Part shown: piece after piece, positions 1-6,924 of the stretch
Layout of the letters: each line of letters begins with the position of its first letter
Position numbering within the stretch: the first letter of the stretch is position 1
From: Marinilactibacillus psychrotolerans
Lineage (GTDB): Bacteria > Bacillota > Bacilli > Lactobacillales > Carnobacteriaceae_A
Length of the DNA stretch: 64,000 bases
Direction: 5' to 3'
Assembly: GCF_900101525.1 (NCBI RefSeq)
Contig: NZ_FMZD01000003.1
Span: forward strand, 1 to 64,000
Translations under genes and position numbers: made by a program
The notes under the pieces: generated by a model
What the model was told of the DNA's origin: nothing
Databases searched by the model: none
Seen by the model: the letters and a program-made list of their open reading frames with translations, nothing else

Positions 1-242
1 TAGGCTACTTACCTTTTGATAAAGAAGGTGCAGAATTACTATTTCACTTAATATCAGATTTTTACGAAGAGAAAAGTTTGATTATCACAACGAACCTGGA
101 ATTTAGCTCTTGGAGTAAAGTGTTTCAAGATTCAAGATTGACCAGTGCACTAGTGGATCGGTTGATTCATCACGCTCATATCTTCACTTTTGCGGGCACA
201 AGTTACCGGTATACCAATGCTTTGTCTCAATTAAGAAATTAA
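1..242 (+). CDS. istB: IstB-like ATPase of an IS21-family element, C-terminal fragment
   Basis: The window opens inside a reading frame whose last 79 residues (first full codon at base 3) run from GYLPFDKEGAELLFHLISD to a TAA stop. They contain the IITTNLEFSSW stretch and a LVDRLIHHAH arginine-finger region typical of the AAA+ helper ATPase of IS21 transposons (DnaC-like fold). In that family IstB assists the IstA transposase in target selection. The gene is cut by the window edge, so whether it is intact cannot be judged, and istA would lie upstream. The next genes are tRNAs, so the element's right end should lie in 243-540. Confidence 0.85.
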   Translation, partial: GYLPFDKEGAELLFHLISDFYEEKSLIITTNLEFSSWSKVFQDSRLTSALVDRLIHHAHIFTFAGTSYRYTNALSQLRN

Positions 243-253
243 CTAAATGGGAA

Positions 254-299
254 CTGCAAAGTTATGGATAAATTTCCTGCACTCTTATGGATTTTATTC
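254..299 (+). repeat. Imperfect tandem 23-bp repeats after istB, possible IS21 right-end repeats
   Basis: Two adjacent 23-bp segments (254-276 and 277-299) share CTGCA, TTATGGAT and a TTC end; 16 of 23 positions agree by eye. IS21-family elements carry multiple short repeats near their ends for transposase binding, and the position just after the istB stop fits that. The exact terminal CA and target duplication were not identified. Confidence 0.4.
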
Positions 300-379
300 T
301 TGCAAAATACATCACAAACTAAGATAATAAAGAATTAAATTATAATTATAAAAACAAGAATTATATAATTTAAAAGAAA

Positions 380-408
380 TTGACACTATCAGGGAAATAC
401 CGTATACT
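380..408 (+). promoter_or_regulatory. Consensus promoter upstream of the tRNA pair
   Basis: TTGACA at 380-385, a 17-bp spacer and TATACT at 403-408 give a near-consensus vegetative promoter pointing to the tRNA genes about 125 bp downstream. The leader between holds an inverted repeat (CTATATA 454-460 with TATATAG 474-480). It may drive the tRNAs, or be an outward promoter of the IS element end. Confidence 0.65.
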
Positions 409-537
409 ATTTTTGTTGTTTTGATTTCTAAAATCGCGAATAAAAAAATCAATCTATATAGTAAAGCATGCAATATATAGGTGTATGTTAACGATCCTTA
501 ATTAGGTTAATCGGCTAAAAACTTTTTTAAACGTAAT

Positions 538-611
538 GGCGATTGTGGCGAAGTGGTTAACGCACCGGGTTGTGGTCCCGGCATTCGTGGGTTCGAGCCC
601 CATCAGTCGCC
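538..611 (+). tRNA. tRNA-His (anticodon GTG)
   Basis: Cloverleaf with an 8-bp acceptor: GGCGATTG at 538-545 pairs with CAGTCGCC at 604-611, giving the extra G-1:C73 pair that identifies tRNA-His. The anticodon loop carries GTG and the T-loop has GTTCGAG. The 3' CCA is not encoded. Confidence 0.95.
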
Positions 612-621
612 CTTGTAATAT

Positions 622-694
622 TGGGCTATAGCCAAGCGGTAAGGCAGCGGGTTTTGATCCCGTCATTCCCCAGGTTCGAATCCTGGTAGCCCAG
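622..694 (+). tRNA. tRNA-Gln (anticodon TTG)
   Basis: Acceptor arms TGGGCTA (622-628) and TAGCCCA (687-693) pair perfectly with discriminator G at 694. The anticodon loop reads TTTTGAT with anticodon TTG, and the T-arm has GGTTCGAATCC. CCA is not encoded. It lies 10 nt after tRNA-His, so the two are probably one transcript. Confidence 0.95.
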
Positions 695-701
695 TCAAAA
701 T

Positions 702-750
702 ACCAAAAGAGTTACATCATTAATTGGTGTAGCTCTTTTGGCATTTTCAT
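702..750 (+). terminator. Terminator after the tRNA pair
   Basis: Inverted repeat CCAAAAGAG (703-711) with CTCTTTTGG (733-741), extended by partly paired inner arms and followed by T-rich sequence. Confidence 0.75.
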
Positions 751-776
751 TTTTAAACAGAGTAATAAAATAGATA

Positions 777-1088
777 CTAATAGTTTTTAGAGAAGGGTAA
801 AGCATGACCTTTATAATTGAAAATTTTTCCAAAATAAGTAGGTTTCTTTAAAATGAAATATTGTAGAACTATAAACTGATTTTTTCGATTGATTTTACCA
901 GTTAGAGAAAGCACTGTATTATTTTCAACTTCATAAAGAAATGTGTAGGCAATTTTACCTGTTATTAAACAGTTCAAATTAGTAGAATTAGCAGAAAAAG
1001 TGAAGCGACATAAAGGCACGCCGTTATCAGTTTTTAAAACTTTGATTTCATCAGAAATAACCGTTCCTTCAATCATTATAATTTCCAT
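777..1088 (-). CDS. Small SSB-like (OB-fold) protein
   Basis: A 103-residue protein with the pattern of a single-stranded DNA-binding protein's OB fold: IEGTVISDEI, then LKTDNGVPLCRFTFSANS (compare 'TPSGVAVANFTLAVNR' in SSB), a short insert with NCLITGKIA, and VLSLTGKI as the next strand. It lacks the acidic C-terminal tail of true SSB, so it is probably an accessory SSB relative. ATG at 1086-1088 is chosen over the upstream ATG at 1110-1112 because AAAGGAGT precedes it at good spacing. Transcription starts from a consensus promoter buried in a 48-bp palindrome, which suggests tight and possibly DNA-damage control. The family is assigned by pattern only. Confidence 0.6.
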   Translation of the reverse strand: MEIIMIEGTVISDEIKVLKTDNGVPLCRFTFSANSTNLNCLITGKIAYTFLYEVENNTVLSLTGKINRKNQFIVLQYFILKKPTYFGKIFNYKGHALPFSKNY

Positions 1089-1116
1089 AAGTATAACTCC
1101 TTTTCTATACATAATA

Positions 1117-1169
1117 AAAAGAGAACAAGTGTTTATAATATATTATAAACACTTGTTCTCTTTTGTCAA
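1117..1169 (-). promoter_or_regulatory. Consensus promoter within a 48-bp perfect palindrome; two LexA-box-like sites
   Basis: Bases 1117-1164 form a perfect inverted repeat with 24-bp arms and no loop. On the minus strand TTGACA (1169-1164), a 16-bp spacer and TATAAT (1147-1142) overlap it. Each arm contains one 12-mer (1123-1134 and 1147-1158) that fits the core GAACRNRYGTTY of the Gram-positive LexA box; the two centres are 24 bp apart. The arrangement looks like an operator for a dimeric repressor covering the promoter of the SSB-like gene. Confidence 0.7.
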
Positions 1170-1399
1170 GTTCAAAGTAATTTAGGCACTATTTTACTGG
1201 AATATTTTGTAAGGAATACTGAGATTTAAATCAAGAGTACACTGAGTCAAATGTAAAGCAGGAGGAGTATTAATCCTTAGTTAAGAAAAGTTAAATGTTA
1301 TTTTAAATAAATAGATATTATAAATAGAATATTGAAATCAAATCATGGAGTGGGAGGGGACAAGTTACTAGTGACTCTGAAGAGGAGAGGGACAATAAT

Positions 1400-1440
1400 A
1401 AGCGGTAGTGAACAAGGTTATCAGTTGTTCACTACCGCTT
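1400..1440 (-). terminator. Hairpin after pbp1A
   Basis: A perfect 16-bp stem (1400-1415 with 1425-1440) around a 9-nt loop lies 3 nt after the pbp1A stop codon. The following minus-strand sequence has few T residues, so it is a strong hairpin but not an ideal intrinsic terminator. Confidence 0.6.
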
Positions 1441-1443
1441 AAA

Positions 1444-4062
1444 TTATTCTTCAGTTTCTGGATTTGTGTTAGTACCAGGGTTGTCAGCAGGAGGAGTTGA
1501 TGAATTATTGTCTGATTCATCAGAAGGATTGTCTTCAGTATCCTCAGGATTATTAGAATCTTCTTCTGGATCATCTGGTTTATCTTCAACATCTTCATCG
1601 TTCTCACCAGTATCTTCTTCAACAGGCTCTTCAGGATTTGCTTCTGGTTCTTCTTCAGTATTTTCTTCGGGTTCTTCCTCGACAGGTTCTGGGACAGTAA
1701 CAGAAGTAGTAGCAGCTGGTCCTGTATTCCCATAAGCCTGAACAGATAAAGTGATTTGGACAGTTCCGCTGTCGGGATCAGCTACAGTATATTCTGTTCC
1801 TTCTACTGAAACTTCTTTGCCATTTACCGATAAAACATAAGTGGCTTTTTCATCTTCATCTTGTAGTGTATATTCATTCCAATTAATATTGATTTCATTT
1901 GAGTCTTCGTCATATTGTGCTGATAATCCGGTTGGAGCAGTCAAGTCTTCTCCATAAGAGGTTGAGACTTCAGAAGGTTCTGTACCAGCAACGAATAATT
2001 CAGTAACAATTTCACTTTCAGGTGTATTTGGACCTGGTAATTTTGCAGGATTTGACCCAGCCTCCACACGAACTTCAGAAACAGAAGCGGGTTTTGTCCA
2101 GTCAGAATTATCTAATCCTTCTGAAACTTTGCTCATTAAAGCTTGATAGATATCTCTTGGTAGCTGACGAGTTCCATCCTTATTGCTAAGCCAGTGCCCG
2201 TCTTCATATTTTTTATCATATCCTGTCCAGACTGATAACGAATAATTTGAAGTATAACCTACATACCAAGAATCAGGAACAGCATCTGATGGCAGATTAT
2301 GTTCTTGAATTTGTTCTGGAGTATAATTAGTCGTACCGGTTTTACCAGCTTGAGGAACACCAGGAATACCAACAGAACTACTATAATTAGCGGCCACATC
2401 TTTAAGCATATCAGTAATCATATATGCAGTATAATCTGACATCGCTTGATTGGTTTTAGGAGTCAGGTCTATTTCTTGTCCATCTTGAGTAATAACTTTA
2501 GAGACAGTATAGGGCTCAGTATAATTCCCTCCATTTGAAAAAGCACTATAAGCAGAGGCCATTTGTAACGGACTAGCTGTTCCACTGATTGCATTAGAGT
2601 TTACTAAACCACCTTCTTTTGACATAAGATTAGTGTCTAAACCAACGTTTTCTACAAATTCGGTTGCATCGGCACGATCTACTTCTTCGGCAAATAACCT
2701 GGCAGTTGGAATATTTCGAGAATCTACTAATGCTTCTCGCAGGCTTAGCTGTCCGACATATTTACCATCGTAGTTTCTTAACGGTGTACCATCAGGATAA
2801 GACCATTTCTCATCAACTAACTGATGATAAGTTGAAAACTTATTATATTCGATAGCAGGACCGTACGTAGTTAATGGTTTAATAGTAGAACCAGTGGGGC
2901 GGTCAGTACTAGTTGCTCTATTTGTTAATAATTGACCTTCTTGCTTACGCCCACCAACTAAAGCTTTAACTTGTCCAGTATTAGCATCTACTAAAGAAAT
3001 AGCTGTTTGCAATTCATCATCGGGGAAGTTTACGTATTCTTCACTGTTTGCAATATCAAATGCTGCTTGCTGAGCGTCCATATCAATATTAGTTTGAATG
3101 GTTAAACCTGCAGTAGCTGGATTTAACCCGGTTTTTTCTTCGACTTCCTCTAGTACTTTAACTAAATAACTATCGAACATTTGACTATTTAAGCTACTAT
3201 CTGAACGATTGACTAATCCTTCTTCAATGGGTATTGCTTTAGCTTTTTCAGCTTCCTCTGCAGTAATATCCCCATTATCACGCATAACATTTAATACGGT
3301 ATTTCTACGATTTGTAGCTTCTTCGGGATTTACATAAGGATTATACCTATTTGGCGCTTGAGCCATTCCGGCAAATAAAGCCGCTTCTTGTAATTCAAGT
3401 TCTTCTACAGGTTTGCCGTAATATTCTTCGGAAGCCGTCGCGATACCATAAACATTTCCGGACATATTAATTTTGTTCATATATAGAGTGAGGATTTGTT
3501 CTTTAGAAAGTTGACGTTCTAATTTAATAGCAAGCCAAGCTTCTTGGGCTTTCCTCTTTAGAGTTTGGTCTGAACGTTCAGTAGAGAATACTGAAAGTTT
3601 TATTAATTGCTGGGTAATGGTACTACCACCCCCAGAAATTTTACCTAGATTAGTAACATACCCAAGTGCTGCTCGGCCAATCCCAATTGGATCAATACCA
3701 AAGTGCTTATAAAAATTTTGATCTTCAATAGCAGTCATTGCGTCTTTCATGACTTCAGGGTAATCATTAGCTTCTGCGAAATCTCTATTTTGTCCTCCTA
3801 AAGTATAAAATACCTCACCTTGTGAATCGACTAAATCCGTAGAAAAGCTTCCTAGCAAATTTTCATCGGTTAATTCAGGTGCACTTGAAGCGTAATAGGC
3901 AAATAAGCTGCCCCCAGCAACTAGAATTAGTAAGAATAGACCAATAAATGCAAGGAAAATACGCTTAATCCATGATTTTTTCTTTTTGCCTTTATCCTTT
4001 TTATTTTTCCTTTGTGGATTGTTTTGTTTATTTTTTATACGGGACATATTATTATCTGACAT
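1444..4062 (-). CDS. pbp1A: Class A penicillin-binding protein 1A
   Basis: Bifunctional peptidoglycan glycosyltransferase/transpeptidase of 872 residues. A lysine-rich cytoplasmic N-terminus is followed by one membrane segment (about 34-57), the GT51 domain with catalytic Glu113 in AIEDQNFYKHFG and GGSTITQQ, and the transpeptidase domain with SxxK (S392-K395, STIK), SRN (448-450) and KTG (574-576). A fibronectin III-like stretch (about 720-790) and an acidic Glu/Asp/Asn/Pro-rich tail of roughly 75 residues end the protein. ATG at 4060-4062 is chosen because AAGGAG lies just upstream; an in-frame ATG ten codons earlier lacks a site. It lies downstream of recU in the same orientation, a pairing conserved in Firmicutes. 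The tail is low complexity and should be surface exposed. Confidence 0.97.
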   Translation of the reverse strand: MSDNNMSRIKNKQNNPQRKNKKDKGKKKKSWIKRIFLAFIGLFLLILVAGGSLFAYYASSAPELTDENLLGSFSTDLVDSQGEVFYTLGGQNRDFAEANDYPEVMKDAMTAIEDQNFYKHFGIDPIGIGRAALGYVTNLGKISGGGSTITQQLIKLSVFSTERSDQTLKRKAQEAWLAIKLERQLSKEQILTLYMNKINMSGNVYGIATASEEYYGKPVEELELQEAALFAGMAQAPNRYNPYVNPEEATNRRNTVLNVMRDNGDITAEEAEKAKAIPIEEGLVNRSDSSLNSQMFDSYLVKVLEEVEEKTGLNPATAGLTIQTNIDMDAQQAAFDIANSEEYVNFPDDELQTAISLVDANTGQVKALVGGRKQEGQLLTNRATSTDRPTGSTIKPLTTYGPAIEYNKFSTYHQLVDEKWSYPDGTPLRNYDGKYVGQLSLREALVDSRNIPTARLFAEEVDRADATEFVENVGLDTNLMSKEGGLVNSNAISGTASPLQMASAYSAFSNGGNYTEPYTVSKVITQDGQEIDLTPKTNQAMSDYTAYMITDMLKDVAANYSSSVGIPGVPQAGKTGTTNYTPEQIQEHNLPSDAVPDSWYVGYTSNYSLSVWTGYDKKYEDGHWLSNKDGTRQLPRDIYQALMSKVSEGLDNSDWTKPASVSEVRVEAGSNPAKLPGPNTPESEIVTELFVAGTEPSEVSTSYGEDLTAPTGLSAQYDEDSNEININWNEYTLQDEDEKATYVLSVNGKEVSVEGTEYTVADPDSGTVQITLSVQAYGNTGPAATTSVTVPEPVEEEPEENTEEEPEANPEEPVEEDTGENDEDVEDKPDDPEEDSNNPEDTEDNPSDESDNNSSTPPADNPGTNTNPETEE

Positions 4063-4215
4063 ATTGTTCTCCTTTTCAGTTCTGATCCTCAAAAATTAAG
4101 AGAAAAGTTACGTATACTACCTAGAAATTTTATTAATATAAGCCTGATTATCAATATAAATTGGATGAAATCAAGTCTCAACATAATACTATAATAGTAT
4201 TTTACAAAGTATTTA

Positions 4216-4839
4216 TTAAGTTTTCTTTGATTTAATGATTTTATCTATAGCGTCTAAATAAGGAAGACGTGGAGAAAGTCCATAAAATATCTCATGAGCT
4301 TCTTCTATGATACTCTTTAATGGAATAGATTTCTTCCCTAAAGCTTCTTTTTGATGTTTCCACCACGTATCCAATTTATCAAAAGGTAGCACGAATACAC
4401 GGTTTAGTGTACTAAATCTAATGATAATAAAGCAAATTCCATCTTGTTCCATACAAGCTCGCATGTGCAGTATCTGATGTTCGTGAAAGTTCTTCAATGG
4501 AAAGGAAGTCTTGTTTTTAGTTTCTTTAGCTTCAAAATCTAAGTAAAATCCTTTGTAAATACCATTATAATCAGTTGTAGATGCTTTTTGGTAGTAAGCT
4601 TCTGTAATTTTAGCAGCACTTCTTTTAGGATAGCTTACATTAACGACTTGTATTGGAATAGGCTTTTTATGAATTACAGCTTTTTTAGCTATAAGATATT
4701 GCTCATTTGTGAGGTTAAGGTCACTTTCTAAAGTCATCCCTCTATTGCTATAATCTGTTTTTTTAGTTTTTACTTGCTTTTTTAGTGCCTGTTTGTCACC
4801 ATTGATGTGATAAGGTCGACCATTTGGGTAGTTAAGCAA
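4216..4839 (-). CDS. recU: Holliday junction resolvase RecU
   Basis: RecU cleaves Holliday junctions during recombination and chromosome segregation. The 207-residue protein has the N-terminal NYPNGRPY motif, a SNRGMTLE segment, the nuclease core TDYNGIYKGFYLDFEAKET (Asp, Glu-x-Lys) and the FHEHQILHM segment. Start choice: AAAGGAGC abuts GTG at 4848 with almost no spacing, whereas TTG at 4837-4839 is 10 nt after GGAG and gives an N-terminus (LLNYPNG) like other RecU proteins; the GTG remains possible and would add three residues. It faces away from the divergent ypsA and is followed by pbp1A. Confidence 0.95.
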   Translation of the reverse strand: MLNYPNGRPYHINGDKQALKKQVKTKKTDYSNRGMTLESDLNLTNEQYLIAKKAVIHKKPIPIQVVNVSYPKRSAAKITEAYYQKASTTDYNGIYKGFYLDFEAKETKNKTSFPLKNFHEHQILHMRACMEQDGICFIIIRFSTLNRVFVLPFDKLDTWWKHQKEALGKKSIPLKSIIEEAHEIFYGLSPRLPYLDAIDKIIKSKKT

Positions 4840-4935
4840 TGACTTCACGCTCCTTTAATGATGATTAACTAGTATAATACCAAACAAATGAACGGTAAGG
4901 AAAGAAAGGTGTGAATTTTTATCAAAAATTTATAT

Positions 4936-5478
4936 GTGAGTGGATATAGATCCTATGAATTAAGTGTTTTCACAGAAAATGATCCAAAATTATTTTATAT
5001 AAAAATGTATTTAAAGAATAGATTGATTGAATATATTGAAACAGGGCTTGAATGGGTATTAATTAGTGCTCAACTTGGTACGGAACTATGGGTGGGGGAG
5101 ATTGTATTAGAATTAAAAGAAACTTATAATGAAATAAAACTAGGTGTGTTACTACCTTATTCGGGATTTGCTGAAAACTGGAAAGAAGGAAATCGTGAAT
5201 TATTTGATAAAATAATTGCAAAAGCAGATTATACTAATCATACATCTAGTTATCCTTACAAGAATCCTATGCAGCTTAAAGGAAATCAACAATTTTTAAT
5301 AGATCATACAGAAGGATGCTTATTATTCTATGATACTGAATCTGAAGGAAAACCTAAATTTTTACTAGAAATGATTAATGAATTCAAATACTCACATGAT
5401 TATGAATTAGATTTCATTACATTTGATGAATTACAAGCCTTTGTCTCAGAGTATGAAGAAAATCATTTTGAAAGCTAG
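4936..5478 (+). CDS. ypsA: YpsA family protein (DUF1273, SLOG-like)
   Basis: Matches the YpsA family of Rossmann-like SLOG proteins, linked in Bacillus to cell-division effects; no enzyme activity is established. Visible motifs are SGYRSYELSVF at the N-terminus, GLEWVLISAQLGTELW, LGVLLPYSGFAENW and the YELDFITFDEL end. The only standard start is the GTG at 4936, but the conserved first strand (KNLYVSGYR) begins upstream at ATC 4921, behind GAAAGG at 4904-4909, with no ATG/GTG/TTG in frame before the TGA at 4912. Translation may therefore use ATT 4915 or ATC 4921. The neighbours gpsB and rnpB are the usual ones. Confidence 0.88.
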   Translation: MSGYRSYELSVFTENDPKLFYIKMYLKNRLIEYIETGLEWVLISAQLGTELWVGEIVLELKETYNEIKLGVLLPYSGFAENWKEGNRELFDKIIAKADYTNHTSSYPYKNPMQLKGNQQFLIDHTEGCLLFYDTESEGKPKFLLEMINEFKYSHDYELDFITFDELQAFVSEYEENHFES

Positions 5479-5607
5479 CTTTTATTTATGAGTATAATTT
5501 GGTACAATTGAAATGTAGAAGTAGCTTAATTGCTTTTTTATAATTATAAGCAGTATGTAGTATAAAATGTACTCAAGAGCAACAGAAGAAATCAGAGGTG
5601 CAAAATA

Positions 5608-5922
5608 ATGGATAGAGAATTAAATCAAAAAGAAATTGTTGAAAAAGATTTTAAAACTACAATGCGAGGTTATAATCAGACAGAGGTAGATGAATTTTTA
5701 GATGTTGTGATTCGTGATTATGAATCATTTCAAACTGAAATCGCACAACTTAAGTCTGAAAACGATCGTCTGATGAATAAGCTAGATGAATTATCTAAAC
5801 AGGCTGTTGCAAAACCACAGGGTCAGAGTCAAAATGGTTCTTCAGTAACTAATTTTGATATTTTGAAAAGATTATCTAATCTAGAAAGACATGTTTTTGG
5901 ATCAAAATTAGATGATGAATAA
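5608..5922 (+). CDS. gpsB: Cell-division regulator GpsB
   Basis: A 104-residue DivIVA-like protein that coordinates penicillin-binding proteins and elongation/division. The N-terminal DivIVA domain is seen as KDFKTTMRGYNQTEVDEFLDVVIRDYE (written here as family motif residues 14-40), followed by a coiled coil (QTEIAQLKSENDRL) and a short C-terminal helix domain ending LERHVFGSKL. Length is normal. It lies next to ypsA, and only about 16 nt before the RNase P RNA gene. Its partner pbp1A is 2 kb away on the other strand. Confidence 0.95.
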   Translation: MDRELNQKEIVEKDFKTTMRGYNQTEVDEFLDVVIRDYESFQTEIAQLKSENDRLMNKLDELSKQAVAKPQGQSQNGSSVTNFDILKRLSNLERHVFGSKLDDE

Positions 5923-5938
5923 ATAATTAATATTAAAT

Positions 5939-6324
5939 GTGTAAATTACGGATAATCGCGCATTGTTTACAATGTGAGGAAAGTCCATGCTCACACAAAC
6001 TGAGATGTTTGTAGTGTTCGTGCGCAGCGAAAAAATAAGCTGCGGCTCCATTCTATAGAGTGGATGACGGCAGAAAAAAGGGCTAAGGCTAAAGCTACGC
6101 CTGAGTATTCTTGAAAGTGCCACAGTGACGAAGCAGCAGGGGAAACTCTGCTGGTGGAACGCGGTAAACCCCTCGAGTGAGCAACCCAAACATATGGTAG
6201 GGGCACTTTTCTCCTGGAAATGAACAGAGAGAAGAGGCAATTTTAATTGCAGACAGATGATTATCTCTGAGAAAACAGCCTGATCGTTTTCTCTAGACAG
6301 AACATGGCTTATAGTAATTTACAC
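5939..6324 (+). ncRNA. rnpB: RNase P RNA, bacterial type B
   Basis: The catalytic RNA that matures tRNA 5' ends. Terminal arms GTGTAAATTAC (5939-5949) and GTAATTTACAC (6314-6324) pair as helix P1. The universal core GAGGAAAGTCCATGCTC lies near the 5' end and the CAGAACATGGCTTA-type core near the 3' end. The length of about 386 nt suits type B. It begins directly after gpsB; I see no strong promoter in the gap, so its promoter may be inside gpsB, or it may be processed from a shared transcript. Confidence 0.95.
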
Positions 6325-6390
6325 ATTTGTTTATGATGTATAGCAACTATCTTCTTGATAGTTGCTAGATAAACATCTACTCATTCAGGT

Positions 6391-6426
6391 TAAATCCTTC
6401 CCTGTATAGGGGAGGATTTATTTTTG
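6391..6426 (+). terminator. Terminator after rnpB
   Basis: Stem AAATCCTTCCC / GGGGAGGATTT around a short loop, followed by ATTTTTG. A second perfect hairpin without a T-run (GCAACTATC / GATAGTTGC) lies at about 6344-6367. Confidence 0.85.
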
Positions 6427-6454
6427 TCCTAAATCAATTATAGAAAGGATTGAA

Positions 6455-6889
6455 ATGATAATGAAAGAAATACTTAGCATCTTAATGGTTTTGTATGGGA
6501 CAATGATAGGCATCTATCTTATAATGGGTCTGACTAAGCCTAAACAGGAAAAACAAAAGGAAATACAACTGACTGTGTCATTGATGACTTCAATGCTTGG
6601 AAATCAATTTAACAAAAAGAAAAAAGTTGTGAGTAGAATTTTTTTATTTCAGTTTTTTCTCCTCTTTGGGTATACTTTAATTAGTTTGTGGTTAATCTAT
6701 GATTATTCAGTCATAAGATTCATCGCTTTATTATTAATGGTTGTGCAAGTAACGGAGTTTATTGTCAAATTAGTAAATATTAATAAAGCAAAGGATCTTA
6801 AAGAATTAATACAAAACAGAAGGCTCTCTAAATTCTCATCCTATTTTTATATCGTAGGAATAGCGATTTTGACGGGTGCATTAATTTAA
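6455..6889 (+). CDS. Small integral membrane protein, unknown function
   Basis: I do not recognise a family. The 144-residue protein has an N-terminal hydrophobic helix (LSILMVLYGTMIGIYLIMGL), a polar Lys/Gln-rich loop, two adjacent hydrophobic helices (about 68-105, FLFQFFLLFGYTLISLWLI and a second), a basic loop KAKDLKELIQNRRLSK, and a C-terminal helix. Four membrane segments are predicted by eye. AAAGGA precedes the ATG with good spacing. It lies between rnpB and the rRNA methyltransferase gene on the same strand. Confidence 0.75.
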   Translation: MIMKEILSILMVLYGTMIGIYLIMGLTKPKQEKQKEIQLTVSLMTSMLGNQFNKKKKVVSRIFLFQFFLLFGYTLISLWLIYDYSVIRFIALLLMVVQVTEFIVKLVNINKAKDLKELIQNRRLSKFSSYFYIVGIAILTGALI

Positions 6890-6924
6890 TAGAAATTATA
6901 AAAGAAAAGAAAGGGTTATTTATT

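Noticed and set aside
538-750. tRNA 3' end as an integration (att) site
   Set aside because: No integrase nearby and no second copy of a tRNA 3' end was noticed downstream.
1000-1185. Plus-strand 61-codon frame over the SSB-like promoter
   Set aside because: It lies antisense to the SSB-like gene, crosses the palindrome, and has no ribosome site or recognisable motif.
1466-1735. Plus-strand Ser/Gly-rich 89-codon frame
   Set aside because: It is the antisense of the low-complexity acidic tail of PBP1A.
5908-6240. Minus-strand frames inside the RNase P RNA gene
   Set aside because: The region is clearly rnpB; the frames are chance openings in structured RNA.
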